Notes: generated by a model not told the origin, from the letters alone. DNA of 64,000 nucleotides from Castor canadensis (GCF_047511655.1 NC_133405.1:90741046-90805045); one strand, 5' to 3'; shown: positions 45,401 through 55,892, numbered from the stretch's first letter. Numbers and translations: made by a program.

Positions 45401-48400
45401 CTTTCAGCTAGGGGAAAATTATATCCCAGCTCTACCCATGACCTCCTATGTAACACTAATACCTGGACCTTGACTTTCTTGGAACTTCTACAAATAAAGC
45501 ATCACTGAGAAAGGCCATTTTCCACCTCCCTTCCCATCTTACGTTCCCAGTATGCCAGCCAGGGACTCTGGGGTACTGATGAGAATATACAGGTGTTCTT
45601 CCTTGTCAATTTCCTTCAGTTGAATCCCAAATTTCTACAAGGGAAAGAAAACAGACTATGAAATTATAAAACCTAACATAACCTACCCATATCCAGTAAC
45701 TCAGCTCCCAATGAGACTGGTCCTAAACACCTAGTATGAATCCATGATTCTTTCAGGTCCCTCATAGTTGCCTTCTTACCTTTTCCAGGACAAAGCATGC
45801 ACGTTCAATGATTTCTGGATAAACATCAGTGTATTCTCGGATGATATCCCTCAGCATTTCTGTAGGAGAGAAGAGGGAGAATTTGAACTGAGTTGGGGCC
45901 ACGCAGCAGTAGTCCCCTTTTTCCAGCCCTACTGTGAGTAGCATAGCCAAGGTCCTCAAGGTTGGAAAAGGAAGAACCAGTGAAGCAAGGGAGGGGACAG
46001 AAGAAGAGACGTATAAGCAAAGGGATGCCAACAGACCATAGTGAGAGCAGAGCTCAGAGAGGGGGCACTAGATGCCTACCTGAGCGCTTGATGGGCACCT
46101 TTGTGTAGTCTTTAAGCATCAGGTACTTAACCAACTTATTTGCCTGGGGAAGGAGAAAGAAATCATTAGTTATATTTGCAGAAAAGTTGATGGATTATAA
46201 ATGAAAGGACAACAGTAACAAAAAAGAGCAGAAGAAAAAAGTGAGTAGAAAGGTACAGCTCTTACTCTTTCCTGAAGAAGAGCCACATCTCGGGGTTGTG
46301 GGGCACCTGGGTTCTGTGAGGCACGTGAGTTAGGAGATGGTCGCAGGTTAGGTGAGGGTCGCAGGTTCTGCCAATCAGGTGGAATTGGCCAATCTGCAGT
46401 GATCCAGTCAGGTGGAATTGGCCAGTCAGTGGGAAATGACCAATCAGGAGGCAGTGGCCAATCAGGAGGCATTGGCCAATCAGGAGGGCCTTGCCAGTCT
46501 GGAGGGCCCTGCCAACCTGCTGGGGTCTGCCATCCAGGTGTGGTCTGCCATCCAGGTGGATTCTGCCAGGCCATGGGGTTTGGCCAGACAACTGGGCTGG
46601 GCCAGACAATGGGGTTTGGCCAAATCACGGGATTCTGCCAGATCACAGGGCTTGGCCAGATTACTGGATTCTGCCAAGCAACTGGGTTCTGCCAGGCTGT
46701 TGAAGTCTGCCTAGCAGGAGTACTCTGACGTGCTGGTGGGGTCTGCCTGGTTGTCTGGTTTTGCCAGCTGGATGGGTTCTGCCAAGCGAGTGGAGTCTGC
46801 CAGAGCACATTAGGAGGTGCACCAGGTGGGTTCTGAGTGGTCACTGGAACTGGTGCAGATCTCCAGGTTCCTGCAGCCAGTGGGGCCCGCCTCTGATCCC
46901 CACTGCTGTTCTCTTCCACACTCAAGTTATTAATCTGCATCATCAGAAAGAAGAAAAGTTCAGTCACTAGTTGGTCTGTGTGTTTACCCTATCTGCTCCA
47001 GAAGGTCCTCTAAGCCCTCACCTGTAGTGACAGCCTCACCCACAGCCACTGATTACCCTCAGTGCTTATCTTTTACTGTCTTCCAGGTAGGAGTTTCATC
47101 TCCAAACCAGGCCAAAAGCAAGCCAAGGTTGGGGCATGAGGTTTCTCCTCTTCCTATGTCCACCACTGGTTCTGCCTATAATCACCCTGAACAATCAACT
47201 CAAATCACTTCATTTAGTTTCCTTTTCTGTAAAATTGAGACTGTGGGGCTAGGTACCATGTCACATGCCTGTGATCCCAGCTACTAGGGAAGGAGAGATA
47301 GGCGAACCATAGTTCAATACCAGCCCCCCCCCCCAAAAAAAAGTGAGACACTGTCTCAAAAAACAAACCAGGCATAGGGGTGTACATGCCTGTGATCCCA
47401 GCTATGCCAGAAGTGGAGGTAGAATGATCCCAGTCCAAGGCCAGCCCAGGGAAAAATTTAATTTTAGCTAAAAATTAAAGCAAAAGGGGCTGGGGGCATG
47501 GCTCAAGTGGTACAATGCTAGTAAGCACAAGGCCCTGATTTCAAACCCCAGTCCTGCCAAGAGCAACAACAAAAAATTAAGACTATGATCCCTAGCTAGT
47601 ACGAGGTACCTTTAAGATTTAATGAGATAACCTGTGTGCCTAGCTCAAGACCTAACACATGATAACTGCAATCAAAGTGTAAAATGAATTACACATAGAT
47701 AGTATATATTATCTGGGTCCATGTATTAACTGTCCATCAATCTGTGGACACTCAAAACAAAAATAAGCATTCACCTCAACATCCACTACAGCATATCTGA
47801 ATTTATCAACTTTTGTTTTATTTAGAACAAATGAACCTCAAAAAAGGAGGGAACAGACAGAAAGTGAAGCTAGCAGGGATCTCACCTTTCGAGTCCTCTT
47901 GCCCCGAATTATAGTCCGGGACTCCAGATTCTGAGTCTGGGAACCATCTGCTGATGTCTGTGCAGCTGCACCATCAGGTTCAGAGAAACCTGGGTTGGTC
48001 TCTATGTCACCCTGCGAAGTGGCCATTTTGGCCTGGATTACATTCTGGGTCTGGTAATCACCTATTGGGGCTTTAGTGGTATCATTCCATGCCTTGAAGG
48101 CTGTCTTAGGCTGGTTATTATTGGCCATCTCATTGCTATTGGGAGTCTGAGAGAAATTGTAGGTGGCATTGGGGCCCACCTTAGTAGTGGTATTCTGGGC
48201 CTTAAAGGCCACCTTAGCCTTGTTAGTAGCTAATTCACCGGTGGTTGCTGCCTGGGAAAAATCATAGGCAGCATTTGGACCCTTTGGGCTGGCATTCTGG
48301 GACTTCAAGGCTGCCTTAGGCTGAGTGTTGGGCATCTCTTTGACATTTTGAGAGAAATCATAGGCACTATCTGGCCCTTTTTTAGTAACATTCTGGGCTT

Positions 48401-49308
48401 TAATAGTTGTTTTAGGCCTAGCAGCAGCTGCTAAAATCTCAATGTCAGCCATATCGTTGGCAGTTGGGGGCTGTGAACTCTGGGGACTAGCATTCTGGCA
48501 GCTGGCAGCTGCTGTGCCCTGGTTGGTAGGTGGAGCCTCTGAGATCTGGATGGCCTCCATCAAGGTCTGCATAAGCAAAGCGCTGTCTTCCACAGAGGCC
48601 TCAGCCTGCAAACACAGGAGGGGGTAAAATTTAATTTCTGGGTCTCAGAACTCTGAGCAGGAGGCCAGGTGTGGGCAGCACGAGAGTTCCAGGCAAAGGA
48701 TGATGCAGAAACCGAGGGCTGAGACAGACACCTAGGGAGCAAACAAAGGTCAAAGGGAGGAGGGCCGGGTAGAAACATGGTAAGGGTGGGGGATGGGCAG
48801 GAGCAAGGTGAGGGGTGGGGTGGCGCTTAACATTCAGTGGGCTTAGAAGAGAGCCTTGGAGGCTTGACTTGCAGCCAGGAGTTCAGGAGGATAAAGGGGG
48901 ATGGAACCAAATGGAGAACGTAGGCAGAAGGGAGGGTCGGGAGGTAGGAGGAGGGCACGACAAACTGCTCCACACGCGTCAGGACTGTGGAAAAAAAATG
49001 GTTTCTTACCCAACCCGCATTCTCTGGGCAGATTGCCCTGACTAACAGGGTCTCCCCTTTCTCTGAGCAGGGACTCAAGGCTGAAAAGGGACGCCCCTCC
49101 CCCATTCGATAAACGTTGGTAATCTGAAAGCTAACAAAGTCTAGGCACAAAACGAAAAAAAAGAAAAAAGGGATCCGGGCATTGGGGCGATTAACGGGCC
49201 CGAAGCGGGGGTAGACAGGGACTGCACGCCGGGAAAATGGTGGGTGGGGAGCGGGTATCTCACCTGTAAACCGAGGAGGCCCGCACCACAGTCCATTTTC
49301 TGAGCCAT
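42026..49308 (-). CDS. MAGED1: MAGE family member D1 (NRAGE, Dlxin-1), complete coding region in 11 exons
   Basis: Type II MAGE adaptor protein. Family knowledge: it binds the p75 neurotrophin receptor, Dlx/Msx homeodomain proteins, UNC5 and RING ubiquitin ligases such as Praja1, in cytoplasm, membrane and nucleus. Coding exons (minus strand): 49308-49264, 48605-47886, 46934-46266, 46143-46080, 45859-45780, 45634-45543, 45315-45236, 45144-45102, 44834-44772, 44190-44076, 42403-42026. All junctions have GT donors and AG acceptors, phases join, and the sum is 782 codons plus stop (human is about 778). Residues 1-255 hold a Gln/Asn-rich repeat region, 300-447 hold WQxPxx hexapeptides, about 481-680 the MAGE homology domain, and the C-terminus is acidic then Gly/Phe-rich, ending FFWVE. 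No stop or frameshift was found, so I judge it functional. Confidence 0.95.
42440..43235 (+). mobile_element. L1 3' part in MAGED1 intron
   Basis: 'aaaaatgtggtatatgtacacaatgg' and, after a SINE, 'atggattgaactgaaggacattacgctaagtaaataaatc' through 'aatagtatgtaaatgg' are L1 ORF2 end and 3'UTR sequence, antisense to MAGED1. Confidence 0.75.
42531..42757 (+). repeat. Full-length B1/ID composite SINE in MAGED1 intron
   Basis: 'tgctgggcactggtggctcacacctgcaatcctagctacttgggaggctg...' is joined to 'tggatgtatggctcaagcagtagagcacctgc...gagttcaaacaccagtccc', splitting the L1. Confidence 0.92.
43445..43767 (-). repeat. Long B1/ID composite SINE, reversed, in MAGED1 intron
   Basis: A reversed ID unit ('gttgaactcagggccttgcacttg...ccacttgagccactctgcc') is followed by reversed B1-like parts to 'gattacaggcttaagccactgc'. 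The target duplication TGAGTTTGACTTTTTTTT flanks it at about 43432 and 43766. Confidence 0.9.
44076..44190 (-). CDS. MAGED1: MAGED1 coding exon 10 (MAGE homology domain, C-terminal winged helix)
   Basis: 115 nt encoding [20 protein letters not shown] and the following [18 protein letters not shown]. The '[20 protein letters not shown]' signature is shared across MAGE proteins. Confidence 0.95.
44772..44834 (-). CDS. MAGED1: MAGED1 coding exon 9
   Basis: 63 nt encoding [20 protein letters not shown]. It starts after ATCAG and ends at a GTAAGT donor, joining phase 2 to phase 2. Confidence 0.93.
45102..45144 (-). CDS. MAGED1: MAGED1 coding exon 8
   Basis: 43-nt micro-exon encoding [13 protein letters not shown] of the MAGE homology domain, with a GTATGA donor. 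Confidence 0.92.
45236..45315 (-). CDS. MAGED1: MAGED1 coding exon 7
   Basis: 80 nt encoding [20 protein letters not shown] and then GNRASE. The hydrophobic LLLVILGxIFMNGN block is the most conserved core of MAGE proteins. Confidence 0.94.
45543..45634 (-). CDS. MAGED1: MAGED1 coding exon 6
   Basis: 92 nt encoding [20 protein letters not shown] and [10 protein letters not shown], linking the two winged-helix halves. Acceptor TTGTAG, donor GTAAGA. Confidence 0.94.
45780..45859 (-). CDS. MAGED1: MAGED1 coding exon 5
   Basis: 80 nt encoding [20 protein letters not shown] and ACFVLEK, part of the first winged helix. Confidence 0.94.
46080..46143 (-). CDS. MAGED1: MAGED1 coding exon 4 (start of MAGE homology domain)
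   Basis: 64 nt encoding [20 protein letters not shown]. The LVxYLLxKDxxKxPIKR motif marks the domain start. Confidence 0.94.
46266..46934 (-). CDS. MAGED1: MAGED1 coding exon 3 (WQxPxx hexapeptide repeats)
   Basis: 669 nt, residues 256-478. About 24 consecutive six-residue units of the form W-(Q/P)-x-P-x-x fill residues 300-447, e.g. [19 protein letters not shown]. They shift from WQNPxx through WPNPxx to DWPxPP units at the C-terminal side. The 18-nt DNA repeat creates long spurious open frames on both strands. In the known protein this segment binds Dlx/Msx homeodomain factors. Confidence 0.96.
47240..47575 (+). repeat. Two B1-like and one ID-like SINE units in MAGED1 intron
   Basis: B1 heads occur at 47248 and 47370 ('catgcctgtgatcccagctac/tatg'), an ID unit at 47488 ('gggctgggggcatggctcaagtgg'). 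A C10-A8 run lies at 47324-47341. Confidence 0.85.
47886..48605 (-). CDS. MAGED1: MAGED1 coding exon 2 (QN-rich repeat module)
   Basis: 720 nt, residues 16-255. It opens [20 protein letters not shown]. Four to five imperfect copies of a roughly 33-residue module follow, each built around 'K.QN.T.KGP...YDFSQ' (near residues 69-99, 101-132, 134-165 and so on, the last one degenerate with [10 protein letters not shown]). The exon ends [14 protein letters not shown], a basic patch suited to nuclear import. It is less conserved with the human protein than the MAGE domain, with small in-frame length changes. Confidence 0.95.
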
Positions 49309-49337
49309 GGCTCCTGTCCCTCTGGCAAGAGTGGAGC
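49264..49337 (-). CDS. MAGED1: MAGED1 exon with start codon
   Basis: The ATG at 49308-49306 begins [15 protein letters not shown], matching the known N-terminus. The context GGAGCCATGG is a strong Kozak match. An acceptor ACCCCCAG ends at 49338, so about 29 nt of 5'UTR belong to this exon. Donor GTGAGA follows at 49263. Confidence 0.9.
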
Positions 49338-49877
49338 CTGGGGGTTGTGGGAGAGGAGCTAGGTATCATACTACAGAAGGCAAATACAAGAGGTTGAATT
49401 GGGGGGGGGTGGGGGTGTGGTTTGTACGGGCGGATGAAGCGCTGGATGTGAGGCGAAACGCTCTGGATCCAGGCGGGAAAAGTGAACGAACGTCCCTACG
49501 GTGATTCGGAATCACCACAAGCTGACAAGAAGCTTCAAATCGGGTTTCGGAAAGCAGATTGAGAGCTCTGAATCCAGAGATCGGGGTGGGGGTGGGGGTG
49601 GATTCACATTTAGGAAGTTTAATGGAGGTTTTGAATCAGAGGAGTTGTTACAGATCGAGGTCGAGAAATCTCTGGAGGATTCTGTGAGGAACGGTGGGAG
49701 GGATTGGACATGGGTTCGGAGAACGAACGGGGGTTTTAAGTCACGATGGATCGGGTGGGTAATGTGATTTGGAATTTAGGCAGTGGAAGGGGAGTCAGAA
49801 TCCGGGATAAAAGGATTGGGATAAAAATGCGGGGGCCGCACCAGGGGGCAGATGCCCTGTCTGGGGGCTAATCTCAC

Positions 49878-50030
49878 CTTGCCTCCGGCCCCAACCCCAA
49901 CCCCCTCGTTGCCTCCCTTCTTCACGACTCAGAGGATCGGGATTGCTGTGCTTGGCTCTCAGCAGCCGCACTCTCTCCCTGTCCAGGAGAAAATGCCAGC
50001 GCGGCAGCTTAGGCGACCCCGCCTCTTCGC
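49878..50030 (-). other. MAGED1: MAGED1 non-coding first exon
   Basis: The minus strand from about 50030 (approximate start) runs through GCGCTGGCATTTTCTCCTGG, and the sequence is similar to the human first exon. It ends GGAGGCAAG at 49878 before GTGAGA. The transcription start is inferred from position only. Confidence 0.7.
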
Positions 50031-50665
50031 CTAATATACCACCCACCGCCTCAAGACGCGGCGCGCATGCGCAAGACCTAACCGACCAAATAAAAGTCCC
50101 TCCTGCTTTCCCAACAAAAGCTTCATTCTGGAGACCATGATGCGCATGTGCACTGGAAAGAGGTCCCGCCCCCTTGCCAACACACCACCCCATCACCAAC
50201 CAGGTCCGCGGTGTACAAAGGTTCCTCCCATTTTTCTACATCCTCTCCCCCCAGCAGACAAGCTATGCCTTTTGGTCCCACCCCTAATCCCACACAAGAG
50301 CCCCCTACCTTTTCCGCACTGCGTCTTTGCTATGTCCCTCCCCCAATCAAAGCCTCTACTGTGAGGTACTCAAGTATCTCCACCCGCTTGCCCAGCACCT
50401 TTTAAGTCACAATTAAAGAGGTCTCTATAGGGGGTCTCTTACAGCTACAAGTCAAAGACTTCTACTATGTCCAAACACAGGAAAGGAGAAGGCAGGAAAA
50501 CATACATCCACTGGAGGTAGTAAGGTGTGTGCTGGGCACACTTTACATAACCTCCACCCCCAACCCACACACTACGTACTAGCTCCCAGAATCAGAACAT
50601 TAGATTTTCTTATGCCTTTTTTTCCAGCTCTAGCCATGGAAACATTTTATGAAATGTGGGCTGAG

Positions 50666-51868
50666 GGGAGGTAGGAAATACTTTGTATATCATAGCAGGA
50701 CCTGTGTTGGAACTGGCTTTCCTGTCAACACTACTGGGAGGCCGCTGTCAGCATCCCCATTTCAGAGACCAGGAAGCTGAGGCACAAACACAGTGCACCA
50801 CCCAGAGGAGGTCACTGAGCCAGTAAACAGAAAAGGCAAAATCTGGGCCTGGGTTTTCCTGATTGCAATGCCCATGTTTTGCTAGTGTCAGTCAGGGGAC
50901 AGAGCAAGGCATGCTCCCCTCTCCTCACTAGAGTGACAGACATACCCCACCCCAACATCTGCCCCAAGTGAAGAAGGTTTGCTTTCTAGGAGGCCTAACT
51001 AAGCACAAGCTCTGAGTTCTATGTGGGGCCATCCAAGTGTGGAACTTGCTCCTTGGGGTTCACTCTGTGCTCCCACTGCCAGGTATCTCCTTACGAGTGA
51101 CACAGTCACACTGCCCCTCAGGCCTTTCCGGTTGGTGCTCACTGGAGCTGCCAGGACAATCAGATTCTTGTGTGTCTGCCATGGCAAGCTCTGGTTCAGA
51201 GTAAATGTTTGCCCTACTCCCTTACAGGGTTTGGCCTGGGGCTGCCATGGTCTTACAGAAAGAGGCTGGGCTGGGCTTGGCTTCAGGGAAAGAGAGCCTA
51301 GCCTGTCTGACCCTGATTGTTAGTCTCCTTGGGTCACTCAACTTCTCTGAGCCTGGTTTTTCAGTATGCAAAGTGGGAAGCACAGTAAATGGGTCCTGTC
51401 CAAGGACACACAGGCTGTGGTGCTTCCAGAACAACTGGAGAAAATCACAAATGCAGAAAAAGATACACAGATGTGGGGTGACTCAAACTGAACTGATACT
51501 TTTCCAAAATCCAAGGCAGATCTATATGCATTTCTCATTTGTTCAGCTAGGAGCCTGCATATGAAAGGAAACTAATGCTAGGAAGGACTGCAGCATTTGG
51601 TCCCCAAGGGCCAGCATCAATTCTGCCTGACTGGATGACTTTCCTCATCTGTTGCATAGCAACCTCCCTGTCAGCTGCCTGTTTTTCCTCAGCACTTCCT
51701 CTGTAAAGTGTCTGCAGTGGAACGTGATCAGACTCAAGAAAGCAGGTCCAAAATGCCATTTTATGTGCTGCCTGCTTCCATATTGGTATGTCAAGTCCTG
51801 ACTTGGCCTATGCATTCCAGATCTGTAATCCAACTCCCAACCTCACTTCTCCAATGGGACATTTCTCA
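50666..51868. repeat. Copy 2 of the 1.2-kb direct duplication flanking MAGED1
   Basis: Partner of 21563-22773, in the same orientation and offset by about 29.1 kb. It lies about 0.6 kb upstream of the MAGED1 promoter. It lacks the 8 bases aattgcag present in copy 1. Both ends are sharp; neither border shows an A tail, terminal inverted repeat or target duplication. Confidence 0.92.
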
Positions 51869-51895
51869 CTTTTCTCAAAATTAACAAGTACTAAA

Positions 51896-51921
51896 CATAT
51901 AGATAGATAGATAGATAGATC
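51896..51921. repeat. (ATAG)n microsatellite
   Basis: About six ATAG units, close to the right border of duplication copy 2. Confidence 0.9.
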
Positions 51922-51939
51922 ATCCTCTCCACCATGTAA

Positions 51940-52105
51940 CGCAATTATGTCCTGCCCTCCACATTAGAATGTAATCGCCTTAGCCTTATGGATTGTTTTC
52001 TGTTTTAGTCATTATTGTATTCCCAGAACCTAGAATAATGCCTGGGTCATTTTATATGATCAATAAATGTTTGGTGAGTGAATGAATGAATCACCCTATT
52101 TACCC
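51940..52105 (-). mobile_element. L2 3' end fragment
   Basis: '...tcattattgtattcccagaacctagaataatgcctggg...tcaataaatgtttggtgagtgaatgaatg' is the well-known reversed 3' end of L2. Confidence 0.8.
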
Positions 52106-53735
52106 TTTCCTCAAGCAAGAAACCTATGAAGCATTTTTCCAAAATTATCTTATTATCCTCAAATAATATATATTCATTATAGAAATAATACATATACATC
52201 ATTAAAAATTAAACACTATATATTTTACAAATTAAGTGATCACTCTAAATCTCACTACATTATGCATATATACTTACATATTCTTACATAATGAGATTAT
52301 TGATGTCATAAATATTTAAATTACATTGTTTTGTGTACTACTTCCCATTTATCTTTTACTTCTTCCTCCTCACATATGCACTGTTAATAGCATTTTAATA
52401 TACTTATATGCCATAAAAGTTTTTTTGTTGTTTTACAAGACTTAAGATCATCAATTATAAACTTTTATGCACGTGATTTATTTTATTTAACAATTTACCT
52501 CTGATTCAATTCTTTCTTTTAAATGGCTGCATGTACCACAATATAGTCAAGCATTTCCCAAAACCAGACATTCATTTTAGTTTCAGGACTTTTGTATATC
52601 ATTATTTTGAAGCCTGATGTTTTTTCTTTCTGTTACCACATGCCTGAAAGAAAGAATGAAATACTTTACAGTGTTTCATATTACAAGCCCTTTCCTTGTG
52701 GTTTTAATTTATATTTCTGATAAAGTAATGTAGTAGAACACAGTTTTATACAGTAGTAAACAGATTTCTCTTGTAAAGTGTGTATGCAAGTATTTTACCT
52801 ATTTTGCGGGGAAGGGTTGTCTGTGTCTTATTATTTTTTCAGAGTTCTTTATGCAGTCCTACATATCTTACTAAAAACTCTTAGGGCCCAATGTAGTTCA
52901 ATATTTTTCCCATCTTATAAATATATACACCATATATACTTCAGATTATACAATAGGTTCAACTGCAAAAGCCAAAAAGGCCAGATATTCACTTCTTCAA
53001 ATCCCCTTCACAGCTAAGAAATGTGATCTAGGATTTACCAGTGTGGCAAGCTCCTAAAGACTACTGTCAGAGTCAATGATTCACTAGAAGTACTCACAGA
53101 ACTCAAAAAGATGTTACTCATATGGCTTATTATAGTGAAGGATAGAGATTAAAGTCAACAAAGGTAAAAGGTGCATAGGGCAGAGTACAAAAAAGATGAA
53201 GCATGATTTCAGTTGTCCTCTCCCAAACAAGTTGTAATGGCCTGTGCTGAATTTTCCCAACAATGTCTGAAAACATGTAAAGAGTATTATCAGCCTGGGA
53301 AGTTTATCTAAGCCTTGGTTCCCAGGGATTTTATTTGGGGGTGGGGGGTGTCACTCAAACAGGCATAGAGTTGGTCAGAAAGCATGGAGCACCTTCATGA
53401 CTGACCTTACTAAGTCTCATACTATCCAGAGGTCAAACTAATACCTCTTGGCCTAAAGTTCCCACCATAAACCATGCTATTAGCATAAAATATCTGGTAT
53501 GGTTCAAGGCCCCATGCAAACAAATGCACTCTGATCAGGCAAAATATCCCAAGAGATTATAGGTTATCTCCCAAGAGATGGTCAAAACCCAGACCTTTCT
53601 TTGTAAAAGACATTTTGCTTTTGAATGCCCAGGGTCTGACCACTCCAAACCTGCTGAGTCAATCTTATCACTATACAGTCACAACTCCCACCTAACTCTG
53701 TCAGAAAAGCATGATTAAAAATGCAACAATGGGAG
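52105..53735. other. Unassigned intergenic sequence
   Basis: AT-rich to 53000, then mixed. No exon or named repeat was recognised. Confidence 0.4.
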
Positions 53736-53737
53736 AG

Positions 53738-53850
53738 GAATGAAGACATGCCTGTAACCCCAGTACTGGGGAGAACACAGTGGGAGGATCGTAAGTTTGA
53801 GACTAGTCTGGGCTACAGAGTCAGACCCTTTCTCAAAATACCTGCAATGA
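53738..53850 (+). repeat. B1-like SINE
   Basis: 'gaagacatgcctgtaaccccagtactggggagaac...gagactagtctgggctacagagtcagaccc' followed by a short A-rich tail. Confidence 0.8.
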
Positions 53851-54208
53851 TGGAATTCATTGCCATAGTTGTGGTAGTGGGAGCAGTAGCTGCTTTGAGC
53901 AACATTTTGTTAATTTTACTGCTTTTAAAGTATGTTAAAACTTTTTTATTTTGGAAGAGTTACATAGGAAATTACAAAGATAGTATTGACAGGTCCCATG
54001 TACCCTCCATCCACTTCCCCAATGATTACATCTATGTAACTGTAGTACAAAATCAAAACCAAAGACAATGACATCAAAACACTGATAATTCTATATCAGT
54101 GATAAAGTGACATGTGGGGGGTCTCTACAATCACCACACAATCAAAATATAGAACTACTGCATCATCACAAAGATTTTCCTCATAATCCCCATTTAAAGT
54201 CACACCCA

Positions 54209-55532
54209 TTTCCTTTATGGCCAGGGATGGTGAGCATTTTTTCATACGTTTTTTGGCTATTTGGACTTCTTCCTTTGAAAAAGTTCTGTTTAGTTCAGTT
54301 GTCCACTTCTTTACTTGTTCATTAATTTTGGGGGGGCTTAGTTTTTTGAACTCCCCATATATTCTGGTTATCAGTCCCTTGTCTGATGTATAGCCAGCGA
54401 ATATTTTCTCCTACTCTGTGGATGGTCTCTTCAATTTAGAGACCATTTCTTTTGTTGTGTAAAAGCTTTTTTAATTTCATGTAGTCCCATTTGTCCATCT
54501 TTTCTCTTAGTTGCTGGACTGCTGGAGTTCTACTCAGGAAGTCCTTGCCTATACCTATTGCTTCCAGAGTATTCCCTGATCTTTTGTGTACTAACCACTT
54601 CACTCCTGTTAGAATAGCTAGCATCAAGAACACCCCCAACAACAAATGTCGGCAAGGATGCAGGGAAAAAGGAACCCTCATACACTGCTGGTGGGAATGT
54701 AAGCTAGTACAACCACTTTGGAAAACAATATGGAGGCTTCTCAAAAACCTAAACATAGATCTGCCATATGATCCACCAATACCACTCCTAGGGATGTACC
54801 TGAAGGAATGTGACTCAGGCTATTACAAAGGCACCTGCATACCCGTGTTTAATTGCAGCACTATTCACAATAGCCAAGCTATAGAAACAGTCAAGATGCC
54901 CCACTACCCATGAATGGATTAAGGAACTGTGGTATTTATACACAATGGAATTTTACTCAGCCACAAAGAATAGTGAAATTTTGTCATTTGCAAGTAAATG
55001 AATGGAACTGGAGAACATCATCTTAAGTGAAGTTAGCCAGGCTCAGAAGGTCAAAAATTGCATGTTCTCCCTCATATGCAGATTATAGACCCAAAACAAA
55101 TCAGTAATATTATTGGACATGGGTCATACACTAAGAGGAGAATGTGCATGGGAGTTATAGGGAAAGGAAAAAAAAAACCCCTAAAACTTGAATGTGGTTG
55201 ATGTGCTCACTGTAGAAGAGTAAATACAGTAATCTTAAACTGGCCGAGGCCACTATGGGAAGGGGACTATGAAGTAGTGAAGAAGTCTGGTAGAGATGAA
55301 CCACTGTGGGTTGCTATAATACAAAAGTGCACGGAAGCAACACTAGGAATCTCTCTGTATAGCTATCTTTATCTCAAACTAGCAAAAACACTGTATTATT
55401 ATCTCTTATGTTGTCTCTTCAACAAAATCGGAGAACGGGGTGGGGGGCGGCGCATGGGTGAGGTGGCCCAAACAATGTATACACATATAAGTAAATGTAA
55501 AAATGATAAAATACAAGAAAGAAAAATAATAA
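54209..55532 (+). mobile_element. L1 insertion with 5' inversion (twin priming)
   Basis: Target duplication TAAAGTCACACCCA lies at 54195-54208 and 55533-55546. 54209-54597 is reversed L1 ORF2. From about 54598 the plus strand gives the directly following ORF2 segment ('cacttcactcctgttagaatagc...') to the 3'UTR and A-rich end at about 55500-55530. Only about 30 bases of L1 are missing at the inversion point. Confidence 0.9.
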
Positions 55533-55859
55533 TAAAGTCACACCCACCCCTCCTCTCCCACCATCAACCATAATCCCAGGCAGTCACTAATGTGTTTTTC
55601 ACCCCTACAATTTTATCATTTCAAGGTTATAAAAACTGAATCACGAAATAGGTCACATTTTAAGACTGGCTTTTTGCACATCCAACACAATGCACCCAAA
55701 TTGTGTGTTTCAATAGCTTGTTCCTTTTTATTTTTGAGTACTATTCCATGGCACAGAAGAACTACAGCTGGTTTAACTAGTCATTCATTTGAAAATCATT
55801 TAGGTCATTTCCACTTTGTAGCTATTATGAATAAAACTATAAACATTTGTTTACAAGAA

Positions 55860-55892
55860 ACGCGTGCATGCGTGCGTGTGTGTGTGTGTGTA
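55860..55892. repeat. (TGCG/TG)n simple repeat
   Basis: 'cgcgtgcatgcgtgcgtgtgtgtgtgtgtg', alternating purine-pyrimidine, inside the old L1. Confidence 0.85.

Larger units (their letters stand above)
49100..50200 (-). promoter_or_regulatory. MAGED1: CpG-rich MAGED1 promoter with NRF1-like palindromes
   Basis: CpG density rises sharply compared with the rest of the window. GCGCATGCGCA at 50063-50073 matches the NRF1 consensus, and a second, weaker ATGCGCATGTGCA lies near 50139-50151. A minus-strand TATATTA lies at about 50032-50038, close enough to act as a weak TATA. This fits a broadly expressed gene. Confidence 0.75.

Noticed and set aside
46399-46728. Plus-strand open frames with Gly-Gln/Gly-Phe repeats opposite MAGED1 exon 3
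   Set aside because: They are mirror images of the 18-nt hexapeptide repeat on the coding strand; two further frames are open for the same reason.
48827-49369. Minus-strand 180-codon frame across the MAGED1 start exon
   Set aside because: It is in a different frame from the [10 protein letters not shown] start and runs through intron; it is a by-product of GC-rich sequence.
53721-54071. 116-codon plus-strand frame with a membrane-like stretch
   Set aside because: It starts in a B1 SINE and runs into reversed L1M 3'UTR; the hydrophobic stretch is coincidental.
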